From assembly GCA_017936665.1 (NCBI GenBank), contig JAGBFB010000006.1:1-64000 (forward strand): a DNA stretch of 64,000 bases, given 5' to 3'. The first letter of the stretch is position 1. Each line of letters starts with the position of its first letter. This stretch comes from Spirochaetaceae bacterium (lineage in GTDB: Bacteria; Spirochaetota; Spirochaetia; Treponematales; Treponemataceae). The position numbers and the translations under genes are program-made. The notes beneath the pieces were generated by a model. That model saw only the letters and a program-made list of their open reading frames with translations. It was not told where the DNA came from and searched no databases. This document shows positions 41,801 to 49,783 of this stretch, piece after piece.

Positions 41801-43055
41801 TATCAGCATCACTTTCTGTTTTGAAAGCATTTAAGCGTAATGAATTTACACCAATTTCAGCACCACGCATTGCCTTCATCATAGCTTCTTCAAAATTATG
41901 ACCGATAGACATAACTTCGCCAGTGGCCTTCATTTGTGTTCCTAAATCGCGTTTTGCGTAAACAAATTTATCAAATGGAAAGCGTGGGAATTTTACAACT
42001 GTATAATTTACAGATGGCTGGAAAAGTGAACCGTCTGGATTTGATTTTGTAATTTCTGGGATTGTATAACCGATAGCAATCAAAGTTGCAACTCTAGCAA
42101 TAGGATATCCTGATGCTTTTGATGCCAAAGCTGAAGAACGGCTAACACGAGGATTTACTTCGATAACAGCGTAATCCATTGAGTTTGGTTTTAATGCAAA
42201 CTGAACATTACAGCCACCTTCAACGCCAAGGGCATTTACAATATCCAATGCAGAATTTTTGAGCATATCGTATTCTGCTTGATTTAATGAAGCAGTTGGA
42301 GCCATAACAATGGAATCTCCTGTGTGAACACCAACTGGATCAATATTTTCCATAGGACAGATTGGAATACAGTTTCCTGCACCATCTCGCATAATTTCAA
42401 ATTCAATTTCTTTCCAACCTGTAATACATTTTTCAACAAGAATTTGATGAATCGGAGAACGATGCAATCCATTAGAAGCGATTTCTACCATTTCATCGTG
42501 ATTATATGCAATTCCACCACCTGTTCCACCAAGGGTAAATGCTGGACGAATAATTACTGGATATTCAAGAACTTCTTCTGCATATTTAATTGCAGCCTGT
42601 AAATCTGTATGAACTTCTGAGGGAATACAAGGTTGATTTATACTTGCCAAACAATCTTTGAATCCTTGACGGTCTTCTGCCTTGTCAATTGTTTCTGGAT
42701 TTGCACCTAAAAGTTGAACGTTATGTTTTGCTAAAAATCCTGATTTTGCTAATTCCATAGAAAGAGTTAAACCTGTTTGTCCACCCAAGGTAGAAAGCAA
42801 ACTATCTGGCTTTTCTTTTTCTATAATACGCATTATTGTTTCTAGGGTAAGTGGCTCGATATAAATTTCATCAGCCATAGCGTGATCTGTCATCAAAGTG
42901 GCAGGATTAGAATTTACAAGAACTACTTCTAGTCCTTTTTCTTTAAGTGCTTTACAAGCCTGATTTCCTGCATAGTCAAATTCTGCAGCCTGTCCAATAA
43001 TAATCGGTCCAGACCCGATAACCATAACTTTCTTAATATTCTTTTTTAGTGGCAT
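38883..43055 (-). CDS. carB-dapF: Fusion of carbamoyl-phosphate synthase large subunit and diaminopimelate epimerase
   Basis: One uninterrupted 1390-aa frame. Residues 1-1075 are CarB: two ATP-grasp synthetase halves, each opening with a V-x-G-S-G-P-I-x-I-G-Q-(A/G)-x-E-F-D-Y-A motif (about 11 and 578), then the MGS-like allosteric domain. Residues of about 1099-1390 are complete DapF (encoded 38883-39761): M-H-C-A-G-N-D-F, catalytic cysteines in N-A-I-R-C (about 1175) and P-A-C-G-T-G (about 1333). CarB makes carbamoyl phosphate for pyrimidines and arginine; DapF converts LL- to meso-diaminopimelate. No ribosome-binding site precedes the internal methionine. TAGGAG lies before the ATG at 43055. 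No carA is nearby. Confidence 0.93.
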   Translation of the reverse strand: MPLKKNIKKVMVIGSGPIIIGQAAEFDYAGNQACKALKEKGLEVVLVNSNPATLMTDHAMADEIYIEPLTLETIMRIIEKEKPDSLLSTLGGQTGLTLSMELAKSGFLAKHNVQLLGANPETIDKAEDRQGFKDCLASINQPCIPSEVHTDLQAAIKYAEEVLEYPVIIRPAFTLGGTGGGIAYNHDEMVEIASNGLHRSPIHQILVEKCITGWKEIEFEIMRDGAGNCIPICPMENIDPVGVHTGDSIVMAPTASLNQAEYDMLKNSALDIVNALGVEGGCNVQFALKPNSMDYAVIEVNPRVSRSSALASKASGYPIARVATLIAIGYTIPEITKSNPDGSLFQPSVNYTVVKFPRFPFDKFVYAKRDLGTQMKATGEVMSIGHNFEEAMMKAMRGAEIGVNSLRLNAFKTESDADIRRRVGECTDQRIFAVYEAIYRGCMTHEEIYDVCKIDWWFLDKFQNIANNEHFLEDVKNGKAELTLEKYKELKEAGFPDKLIQDVSGVKITGALGNLKESEEAAKLVKEGKLAHIPSGFKLVSTCTGRFESDSPYFYSAYNCENEAESYLKTLKNRSSKGTIVVLGSGPIRIGQGIEFDYASVQCVWNLKKLGYEVAIINNNPETVSTDFDTADRLYFEPLTPEDVMGVINTEKPIGVVVAFGGQTAIKLTKFLDSQGIQILGTSANSIDLAEDRERFEELCEKLNINRPKGLTVFTCEEALEATKKLGYPVLLRPSYVLGGQNMIVAFNDDDVKEYMKIILAQGIENPVLIDQYMMGIELEVDGICDGEDVLIPGIMEHIERTGIHSGDSIAVYPSWNLNDVLREKIIKQSQDLALKLGTKGLVNIQYLVYNNELYIIEVNPRSSRTVPYISKVTGVPMVELATRAMLGEKIKDMGYGTGLYRNPPYFAVKVPVFSFEKLMDVDTHLGPEMKSTGEVLGLASTREEAICKGLLAAGYTMKKSGGVLFSVRKTDKYELPDLAKKFYDMGFELYATEGNAKIISDFGMEVVTVNKIHENSEDNLLTLLDTGKIDYVISTSAKGRNPRADSVKMRRHAVERDIPCLTSLDTANAIADCLASNYNVNNVELVDINKLRDTRTKLAFSKMHCAGNDFIVFNAFEQVVENPEGLSVRLCNRRKGIGADSLVMVSLSDKADAAMRIFNQDGSEGKMAGNAIRCVAKYLFDNNVNGIADLIKSSEEHSATMTIETEAGVKELTVYMQNGKVSSVKVDMGKPEFAPEKIPTRIQIAEGQEAIINAPINVEGIDYSATVLSVGNPHCVVFSSFVDKIDVARIGPQFENHRAFPNRVNAEFVRVVGRNELKLRTWERGNGETPACGTGACAAAIAAVLNDYCPMNEDITVKVKGGELIVNYTGDTVFLTGSAELIYDGVIEI

Positions 43056-43116
43056 AATAAATCTCCTACTAAAACTAAATTATACAAAAAATCAATTTTT
43101 ATGAATAGTACCTATA

Positions 43117-43145
43117 TTGAAAATTTACAGGTTTTATATTATTCT
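43117..43145 (+). promoter_or_regulatory. Promoter of the ECF S-component gene
   Basis: TTGAAA (43117-43122), 17 bp, TATTCT (43140-43145), 7 nt to ATG at 43153. An in-frame ATG-less extension from 43117 overlaps the -35 box and is excluded. Confidence 0.65.
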
Positions 43146-43152
43146 TAGGTTC

Positions 43153-43737
43153 ATGAATAAAACAAATCAAAGAAATTTTATACGCTCTCTTTCTATTACA
43201 GCTGCAATGGGAGCTTTAATCATCGTAATGGGATTAACTCATATTGGTTTTATCCCTTGGTTTTCTGGAGCATCAATTACTATCATGCAAGTTCCAGTAA
43301 TCATTGCAGCAATTCTTGCAGGAAAATTCAGTGGATTTGGAACTGGTTTAATCTTTGGTGTTTTTAGCTTGATTCAAGCCGCAATTGCACCTATTGGTCC
43401 TTTAGATCCGTTTTTTGTAAATCCTTTAGTTTCTATTTTACCTCGTGTTCTTATGGGATTGGGAACTTATTTTTGCTATGCAGCTTTTAATAAAATTAAT
43501 AATTTTCCAAAACCTTTAAATTATGCCATAAGTGGATTTTTAGGTTCACTAATAAATACTTGTTTAGTTCTTTTAACTCTTGTCATTTTGAAAGCAATTG
43601 ATTTTAAGATGTTCTTAGCAATTCTTGTTGCAAATGGTTTACTTGAAGCTGCTGCATCTGCAATTATTACATCACTTGTAGTTTCTTTGATAAAAATGCC
43701 TAAGAAAAAATCAAAGTTTTCTGATGAGGAAGTTTAA
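43153..43737 (+). CDS. ECF transporter S component
   Basis: A 194-aa integral membrane protein with about five or six hydrophobic segments. The start at 43153 (M-N-K-T-N-Q-R-N) follows the -10 box by 7 nt. The pattern of an ECF substrate-binding subunit is clear: A-A-M-G-A-L-I-I-V-M-G near the N-terminus, I-M-Q-V-P-V-I-I-A-A-I-L-A-G, G-L-I-F-G-V-F-S-L-I-Q-A, and a C-terminal A-N-G-L-L-E-A-A-A-S-A. Such proteins bind a vitamin or metal ion and rely on EcfA/EcfT, which are not encoded nearby. The substrate cannot be assigned; the P-I-G-P-L-D-P-F-F-V-N-P-L region resembles riboflavin/pantothenate-type members only loosely. trkA follows after 39 nt. Confidence 0.82.
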   Translation: MNKTNQRNFIRSLSITAAMGALIIVMGLTHIGFIPWFSGASITIMQVPVIIAAILAGKFSGFGTGLIFGVFSLIQAAIAPIGPLDPFFVNPLVSILPRVLMGLGTYFCYAAFNKINNFPKPLNYAISGFLGSLINTCLVLLTLVILKAIDFKMFLAILVANGLLEAAASAIITSLVVSLIKMPKKKSKFSDEEV

Positions 43738-43776
43738 GACAAAAAAATCAACCAATTAAAAGGAAACCTAACTAAA

Positions 43777-45192
43777 ATGAAAGTCATTATCATAGGTGCA
43801 GGTTTTACCGGAACTCAGTTAGCAAAACGACTTATTACAGATGAAAATGATGTTGTTCTCATCGATAAAGATGAAGAAACTGTAAGACATGCTTCAAACA
43901 GACTAGATTGTATGGTTGTTCATGCAAATGGAAATAGTTTAGATACATTAGTTGATGTTGGAATTGCAAAAGCTGATGCTTTAGTTGCCGTTACGGAATC
44001 TGACGAGTTAAATATGATAACTTGTTCTTTAGTTCAGTCTTTATATCCAAATGTTTTAAAAATCGCCAGAGTTCGTAACGAAGATTACTACCCAAAAGTG
44101 AGTTCTATTTCAAAAACTCAACAAAATGCCTTGTATGGAATTGATTTCATGGTTCATCCAGACTTTGAAGCAGCTGAAGCCATCGTAAATGCAGTTGAAC
44201 ATGGAGCAGTTACAGATGTTTTGGAGTTTGAAAATTCACCTTATGAAGTTGCAAGAGTTACTATCGAAAAAGGCAGTAAACTAGACGGAATTTCTCTTCA
44301 AAATATTAGACATTTAACAAAATTACACTTTCTTATTGCCTACATAGAAAGAGATGGCGAAACTTTTATGCCTACAGGAGCAACGATTTTACATGCCGAA
44401 AGTCGTATCGGAATCCTTGCAAACAAAAATATAATGAATGAAATTTTTGAACTTGCTGGTGCAAAAACACAAGACATAAAAAAAATCGCCCTTGTTGGAG
44501 CAGGTAGAATAGGAAATTTGATTGCCGAACGTCTTATCGAAAAACCTGAAAAACAATCTATTTTTTCAAAACTACTTTTTACACATAAACAAAACTCTCA
44601 AGAATTTGTTATCATAGAAGAAGACGATAAAAAAGCAAAAATAGCTTCCGAACGATTTAGTTCTGCAACAGTTTACAAGGCAGATATTACTGATGAAAGT
44701 TTTATCGAAGAAGAAGATTTAAGCAAATTTGATTTAGTTATCGCTGCTACAAATAATCACGAAAAAAATATTGTAACTGCTGCCTATTTTAAATCCCTTG
44801 GAGTTGATAGAACAATATCTTTGGTTTCTAGCGGAAGTTTTGCGTTAATCGCACGAAATATTGGAATTGATGTTGCAGTTCCTATAAAAGATGCTGTAAT
44901 AGATAGTATTTTAAGTCATCTAAAAGGAAAAAGCGTTACAGGGGTTCACACAATTGCAGAAGGTGAACTTGAAATTATAGAAATTGTTTTATCAGATAAA
45001 GCAAAAATTATTGGTAAAATGATTAAAGAAATTTCAAAGCCTGGTTCATTCATCATATTGTTGATAAAAGAAGGTGAAACTTACAAAGTTCCAGATGGAA
45101 ATACAGTTTTAGAACCAAATGATAAATTAGTTATCATTACAAAGACTACAAATAATGCAGAAATTCTAGATATTTTTGGAGTTGAAGAATGA
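43777..45192 (+). CDS. trkA: Trk potassium uptake regulatory subunit TrkA
   Basis: A 471-aa peripheral membrane protein with two RCK units. Each half has a Rossmann NAD-binding motif: I-I-G-A-G-F-T-G-T-Q-L-A at 4-15 and L-V-G-A-G-R-I-G-N-L at about 238-247, each followed by a TrkA-C domain (about 140-225 and 390-470). TrkA binds NAD(H)/ATP and gates the TrkH channel. AAGGAAA precedes the ATG by about 12 nt. It overlaps trkH by 4 bp, the usual coupling. It has standard length, and both nucleotide sites look intact. Confidence 0.94.
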   Translation: MKVIIIGAGFTGTQLAKRLITDENDVVLIDKDEETVRHASNRLDCMVVHANGNSLDTLVDVGIAKADALVAVTESDELNMITCSLVQSLYPNVLKIARVRNEDYYPKVSSISKTQQNALYGIDFMVHPDFEAAEAIVNAVEHGAVTDVLEFENSPYEVARVTIEKGSKLDGISLQNIRHLTKLHFLIAYIERDGETFMPTGATILHAESRIGILANKNIMNEIFELAGAKTQDIKKIALVGAGRIGNLIAERLIEKPEKQSIFSKLLFTHKQNSQEFVIIEEDDKKAKIASERFSSATVYKADITDESFIEEEDLSKFDLVIAATNNHEKNIVTAAYFKSLGVDRTISLVSSGSFALIARNIGIDVAVPIKDAVIDSILSHLKGKSVTGVHTIAEGELEIIEIVLSDKAKIIGKMIKEISKPGSFIILLIKEGETYKVPDGNTVLEPNDKLVIITKTTNNAEILDIFGVEE

Positions 45193-46634
45193 AATTTTTG
45201 TCATTTGTAAGACTTCTTTTTATTCTCCTTTCAATAATTGCTTTAACAATGTTAATTCCTTTGGCAACTGCTTTTTTTTACGGAGAATCCTCTGTTTATT
45301 CAGCTTTTTTAATACCAATTTGTTCTTGCCTTCTTTTAGGAATCATTTTTTTCTTTGTCGGGAAAAAACAAAAAACTTATATGTCCATTCGTTCAGGATT
45401 TGCTATTGTGGCAATTTTCTGGATAAGTGCTAGTTTTTTAGGCTCTCTTCCCATCTATTTATCAGGATACGCAAAATCATTTATAGATGCTTTTTTTGAA
45501 AGCGTTTCAGGATTTTCTACTACAGGAGCAACGATTTTTTCAGACGTAGAAAGTTTGCCACGTTCTATAAATCTTTGGCGATGTCAAATGCACTGGCTTG
45601 GTGGTATGGGAATTGTTGTTTTAACAGTTGCCTTAATGCCAATTTTAGGTGTAGGTGGATTTAAACTTATAAAAGCAGAAACTACAGGTCCTGAAAAAGA
45701 TAAAATCACTCCAAAAATAACTGTTACTGCAAAAATTCTATGGATTATTTATTTTGCTTTTACTGTTGTACAAACAATTCTTTTAATGATTGCAGGAATG
45801 GATTTTGTAGATGCTCTTTCTCATGCTTTTGCCACAGTAGGAACAGGTGGTTTTTCTACAAAAAATACAGGAATAGCGTATTTTAATTCCCTTTCTGTAG
45901 ATTGGATTTGTACAATTTTTATGATTCTTGCTGGTATTAACTTTAGTTTATATTTCAAACTTTTTACAGGCAACGGAAAAGAACTTACATCAAATACTGA
46001 ATTTAAAGCATATTTAGGAATTTTACTTACATCAATATTTATTGTTACATTTGCAAATTTGGAACAATATCAATCTTTCTTTACATCATTAAGATATTCT
46101 TCTTTCCATGTAGCTTCAATTATGTCTACAACAGGATTTGCCACCCAAAATTACCTTGAATGGATTCCTTTAGCACAAATAATCTTATTTTTCCTAATGT
46201 TTGTAGGAGGAAGTTCTGGTTCAACTTCTGGTGGTGTAAAAGTTATTCGTTGGGTTATTTTAGCAAAACAAGCAACTAATGAATCTTTAAAAATGTTACA
46301 TCCTCACGGAATATTCAGTATTCGACTAAATGGAAGAGCAGGAAGAAATGATGTAGTTTACAATGTAAGTGCTTTTTTCTTTTTATATGCTCTTTTAGTT
46401 TTAATAACAACAGTTATTACAACGCTAGGTGGATCTGATATTCTTACATCCTTTACGGCTTCTCTTTCTATGGTAGGAAATATTGGTCCAGGATTTGGAA
46501 AGGTTGGTCCAATGGATAATTTTGCACAATTTGCTCCTGCAATAAAATGGTGGTATTGTTTTGCAATGCTTGCAGGACGTTTGGAACTTTACACAATGAT
46601 TATTTTCTTTAACAAAGCCTTCTGGAAAAAATAA
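45189..46634 (+). CDS. trkH: Trk potassium uptake channel TrkH
   Basis: A 481-aa inner-membrane K+ channel subunit with about ten hydrophobic segments. The four selectivity-filter loops are visible: S-T-T-G-A-T (about 110), T-V-G-T-G-G-F-S-T (about 217), S-T-T-G-F-A-T (about 313) and N-I-G-P-G-F-G (about 433), separated by the M1-P-M2 helices of the SKT superfamily. The start overlaps the trkA stop by 4 bp. Together they take up K+ for turgor and pH control. A composite inverted-repeat element follows. Confidence 0.94.
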   Translation: MKFLSFVRLLFILLSIIALTMLIPLATAFFYGESSVYSAFLIPICSCLLLGIIFFFVGKKQKTYMSIRSGFAIVAIFWISASFLGSLPIYLSGYAKSFIDAFFESVSGFSTTGATIFSDVESLPRSINLWRCQMHWLGGMGIVVLTVALMPILGVGGFKLIKAETTGPEKDKITPKITVTAKILWIIYFAFTVVQTILLMIAGMDFVDALSHAFATVGTGGFSTKNTGIAYFNSLSVDWICTIFMILAGINFSLYFKLFTGNGKELTSNTEFKAYLGILLTSIFIVTFANLEQYQSFFTSLRYSSFHVASIMSTTGFATQNYLEWIPLAQIILFFLMFVGGSSGSTSGGVKVIRWVILAKQATNESLKMLHPHGIFSIRLNGRAGRNDVVYNVSAFFFLYALLVLITTVITTLGGSDILTSFTASLSMVGNIGPGFGKVGPMDNFAQFAPAIKWWYCFAMLAGRLELYTMIIFFNKAFWKK

Positions 46635-46647
46635 TTTGCATAAAAAA

Positions 46648-46772
46648 AAGAGGATGTCTAATACAAATGTCATTCCGAACCACTTGCGTAGAATGTGATG
46701 TTTCGGAATTTATTCTACATATAGTAGATGCTGAAACAAATTCAGCATGACAAAATATTTTAGACATCCCCT
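46648..46772. repeat. Composite palindromic repeat (REP/MITE-like), also acting as terminator
   Basis: Outer arms GGATGTCTAA (46652-46661) and TTAGACATCC (46760-46769) enclose nested inverted repeats: TGTCAT/ATGACA, ATTCCGAA/TTCGGAAT, GTAGAAT/ATTCTAC and TGCTGAA/TTCAGCA. The minus strand runs into T8 after the outer arm, so it can end the htpG transcript. The same outer arm sequence, without the inner part, forms the terminator at 48858. Confidence 0.75.
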
Positions 46773-46796
46773 TTATCTTAAATTAAAATCACAAAA

Positions 46797-48770
46797 CTAT
46801 CTTGTAATCAATTTATTCATTCGTTTTACAAAGTCAGCAGGATCTGTAAGTTCTGCCCCACCAACAAGTAATGCTTGGTCAAGCAATACTGAAGAAACAT
46901 CAGAAATATAATCTGCATCTTCAGTATCTTTAAGTTTTGCAATAATTGGATGTTCTGCGTTTACTTCAAGAATTGGTTTTACACTTCCAAAAGTTGATTG
47001 TCCCATGGCTTTCATCATTCTTTCCATTTGTAAAGATGGATCATTTTCATCCACAACAATACAACATGGAGAATCAGAAAGGCGTTTTGAAAGAACTACA
47101 TCTTTTACTTTATCCCCTAAGGCATTCTTGATTTTTTCAATTACAGTTTTAAACTCTTTTTCTTTCTTTTCAGATTCTTTTTTATCAACACCAAGTTCTT
47201 CATCACTTCCTGCACGGTTTACAGCTTTTAAATCAAAATCTTTGTATTTATTTAGCATAGGAATAACGATATCATCAATATCATCATTCATGATAAGAAC
47301 TTCAAATCCTTTTGCTTTATAAGCTTCAAGTAAAGGAGATGCACGAAGATTTTTTTCGTCTCCTCCAGTGATGTAGTAAATTGCTTTTTGGTCAGTTTTC
47401 ATTCTTTGAACATAGTCTGCAAAACTTGTCCAATTATTTTCACCTGTTCCTTCTTCTGCAGTTGATTTAAATCTGATAAGTTCAGACAAATCATCTTTGT
47501 TTGCAAAATCTGTGTACAAACCTTCTTTTAACGGACGATTGTATTGTGAAACAAATTGTGCCCATTTTTTAATTGCTTCTTTTTGCTCATCAGTTCTTTC
47601 TGCTTCTGCAACTGCAAGAGCTTTTTTAGAACTTTCAGCCATTTTCTTAAATTCACTTAAAAGTTTTTTTACAGACTGAGTTTTAATAGAAGATAAAATT
47701 CTGTTTTGTTGCAAGATTTCTCGGCTAACATTCAATGGTAAATCTTCAGAATCAATAATACCACGAACAAATCGTAAATATGCTGGCAAAAGTTCTTTAT
47801 CATCATCTGTGATAAAAACTCGTTTTACATAAAGTTTTACACCACTTTTATAATCTGCTTGGTACATATCAAATGGTGCAAATTCTGGAACATAAAAAAG
47901 AGTTGTATATTCTTGAGTTCCTTCTGCGTTTGTATGAACATACATAAGTGGATCGCTAGAATCATGAGAAAGTGTTTTATAAAAATCTTTATAATCTTCT
48001 GGCTTTAATTCAGATTTTGGTCTTTTCCATAAAGCACTTGCACTATTGATTTGGTCAACCTTGTTTTCTGTTTCTGTAACATTTCCCTTATCATCATATT
48101 TATTTTGTGAATAATGAAGGTAAATTGGGAATGCGATATGGTCAGAATATTTTTTGATTAAATCTTCCACCTTCCAGCGAGATGCATATTCTCCACTTTC
48201 ATCATTTAAATACATAACAATTGCTGAACCATGAGTTCCTTCTTTGTCAAAACCATATTTTTTAGAATCTTCGCTATCTAAAGAAAGTTCTTCTAAATCG
48301 TAACTGTTTGTTCCGTTACTTGTCCATTTGAAAACTTTTTCTGTTCCAGCTTTTTTCGTAATCACATCAATTTTAGATGCTGCCATAAAAGCTGAATAAA
48401 ATCCAACACCAAATTGTCCGATTAAAGCAGAATCTTTTTTTGCTTCGTTTTCTAATGCCTCGATAAAAGCTTTTGTTCCAGAACGTGCAATTGTTCCAAG
48501 ATTTGCTGTTAAATCTTCGTCGTTCATACCAATTCCACTATCTTGAACAACTAAGATTTTTTCTTTTTCATCAAATGAAATATCGATTCGTGGGTCAAAA
48601 GACACATTTTTGTAATTTTCATCTGATAATGTTAGATATTTTATTTTATCCAATGCATCTGATGCGTTAGAAACAATTTCCCGCAAGAAAATATCTTTGT
48701 TAGAATACATTGAATGAATAATTAATTTTAGAAGTTGATTCACTTCTGTTTGAAACTGAAATGTTGCCAT
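46797..48770 (-). CDS. htpG: Molecular chaperone HtpG (Hsp90)
   Basis: A 657-aa cytosolic ATP-dependent chaperone. N-terminal GHKL ATPase: L-R-E-I-V-S-N-A-S-D-A-L-D-K near residue 29, D-S-G-I-G-M-N at 77, and G-x-F-G-V-G-F-Y-S-A-F at about 119. The middle domain has Y-V-x-R-V-F-I-T-D (about 277) and the catalytic arginine region N-V-S-R-E-I-L-Q; the C-terminal dimerisation domain is complete, without an MEEVD tail. GAGGAAA lies 7 nt before the ATG. No CIRCE element is seen upstream. hsp20 lies upstream on the same strand but ends at its own terminator. Confidence 0.96.
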   Translation of the reverse strand: MATFQFQTEVNQLLKLIIHSMYSNKDIFLREIVSNASDALDKIKYLTLSDENYKNVSFDPRIDISFDEKEKILVVQDSGIGMNDEDLTANLGTIARSGTKAFIEALENEAKKDSALIGQFGVGFYSAFMAASKIDVITKKAGTEKVFKWTSNGTNSYDLEELSLDSEDSKKYGFDKEGTHGSAIVMYLNDESGEYASRWKVEDLIKKYSDHIAFPIYLHYSQNKYDDKGNVTETENKVDQINSASALWKRPKSELKPEDYKDFYKTLSHDSSDPLMYVHTNAEGTQEYTTLFYVPEFAPFDMYQADYKSGVKLYVKRVFITDDDKELLPAYLRFVRGIIDSEDLPLNVSREILQQNRILSSIKTQSVKKLLSEFKKMAESSKKALAVAEAERTDEQKEAIKKWAQFVSQYNRPLKEGLYTDFANKDDLSELIRFKSTAEEGTGENNWTSFADYVQRMKTDQKAIYYITGGDEKNLRASPLLEAYKAKGFEVLIMNDDIDDIVIPMLNKYKDFDLKAVNRAGSDEELGVDKKESEKKEKEFKTVIEKIKNALGDKVKDVVLSKRLSDSPCCIVVDENDPSLQMERMMKAMGQSTFGSVKPILEVNAEHPIIAKLKDTEDADYISDVSSVLLDQALLVGGAELTDPADFVKRMNKLITR

Positions 48771-48857
48771 TTTTTTTCCTCATAAAAAAGTTTATTCTAT
48801 TACATTAAAGATAATCAATTTACGATAATTCGGCAAGATAAAATCTATATAAAACAA

Positions 48858-48885
48858 AAAAGAGGATATCTTAAAATTAGACATC
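48858..48885 (-). terminator. hsp20 terminator
   Basis: GAGGATATCT pairs with AGACATCCTC with one mismatch; on the minus strand a T-rich run follows. Its stem matches the outer arms of the composite repeat at 46648. Confidence 0.7.
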
Positions 48886-48913
48886 CTCCTTATCGATTTT
48901 ATCCTAGAATGTT

Positions 48914-49426
48914 TTATGCACTAATTGCAATTTTTCGGCTTTTTGTTTCACCTTTTTTTGGAATATTGATTGTTAAAAGTCCGTTTTTAAAGTTTGCACT
49001 TACTTTTTCTGAATCAATATCTTCTGGCAAAGTAAAACTTCTAGAAAAATGTTTTAGTCCAAAGCCCCTTTCTTTTACAAGCCATTTTATTTCTTGGCGT
49101 TCAGTTTTTGGAACAACTTCTTTTTCTTCTGCCACTGATGAATTTACATCTTGTGTTTTTTCCATATTTTCTTTCGCACAACAAGGTTGTTCACGTTTTG
49201 AAGAAATTGAAAGCACTCTATCTTGAAGTTCGATATCAACTTGTTCTTCAGAAAATCCTGAAAGTTCCATATCAAGAATGTAAGAATCTTTTGTTTCTTT
49301 TACATCAGTTTTTGGAACAAATTTTCTTGGTCGTTCTGTAAATTCATTCATACCAGAAAAGTTGCGGTCAATTGCATCAAAAATCTCTGATGTAAATCTT
49401 GGATTAAAAAATGATAATGTATTCAT
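48914..49426 (-). CDS. Small heat-shock protein, Hsp20/alpha-crystallin family
   Basis: A 170-aa holdase chaperone. The alpha-crystallin domain spans about residues 42-170: V-K-E-T-K-D-S-Y-I-L-D-M-E-L-S-G-F at the start, F-S-R-S-F-T-L-P-E-D-I in the middle and A-N-F-K-N-G-L-L-T-I-N-I-P-K at the end, followed by I-A-I-S-A. An unusual charged insert with a Cys pair (E-Q-P-C-C-A-K-E, then D-V-N-S-S-V-A-E-E-K-E-V) lengthens the loop between strands. AGGAGG precedes the ATG. A consensus sigma-54 promoter lies 67 bp upstream of the start codon, unlike the CIRCE or sigma-32 control of many sHsps. Confidence 0.92.
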   Translation of the reverse strand: MNTLSFFNPRFTSEIFDAIDRNFSGMNEFTERPRKFVPKTDVKETKDSYILDMELSGFSEEQVDIELQDRVLSISSKREQPCCAKENMEKTQDVNSSVAEEKEVVPKTERQEIKWLVKERGFGLKHFSRSFTLPEDIDSEKVSANFKNGLLTINIPKKGETKSRKIAISA

Positions 49427-49492
49427 ATTATCCTCCTAAATGAATAATTTTTTTGCAGTTTATTTGGGTTTACACCCTACATTAATTAATAT

Positions 49493-49509
49493 TGCAATCT
49501 TCGTGCCAA
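49493..49509 (-). promoter_or_regulatory. Sigma-54 (RpoN) promoter of hsp20
   Basis: Minus strand: TTGGCACG (49509-49502), 4 nt, TTGCA (49497-49493). GG and GC are separated by exactly 10 nt, as sigma-54 requires. The start point would be near 49482, leaving a leader of about 55 nt with a small GGGT/ACCC hairpin. An enhancer-binding activator is needed; candidate sites are noted at 49731-49764. Confidence 0.8.
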
Positions 49510-49730
49510 GTTCAATAATTTTATAAAAAAAATTTAAATTTGGTTAAATTTGATTAAAATTGAGGTTTTTTTTGAGAATTTTGGCTGTTTTGAAAGATAT
49601 TTTTACTTTTTTAATTCTAAAAAGAGAAATTATTTTATTACTTTTTTCTTTTATCTTTGTAAATGTAAGTCAATTTTACGCAAACAAAAATTTTTAATAT
49701 TGTAATTGATTCATTTTAGACAGATGTTTC

Positions 49731-49764
49731 ATTTTGACACTATAAAAGTGTATAATTTTGACAC
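49731..49764. promoter_or_regulatory. Direct repeats upstream of hsp20, possible activator sites
   Basis: ATTTTGACAC occurs at 49731-49740 and 49755-49764, 24 bp apart, about 230-270 bp upstream of the sigma-54 promoter, in the 357-bp gap between hsp20 and the EAL gene. The distance suits enhancer sites, but it is also the 3' flank of the EAL gene, so this is tentative. The rest of the gap is AT-rich with no other feature seen. Confidence 0.3.
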
Positions 49765-49783
49765 AATAATGTACTAAAAAAAA

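Noticed and set aside
48771-49560. CIRCE (HrcA) operator for htpG or hsp20
   Set aside because: No TTAGCACTC-N9-GAGTGCTAA-like dyad was found; a sigma-54 site is present for hsp20 instead.
49735-49766. TTGACA and TATAAT-like boxes in the repeats at 49731-49764 read as a promoter
   Set aside because: Spacing between the boxes is about 11 bp, far too short for sigma-70, and no gene starts downstream on the plus strand.
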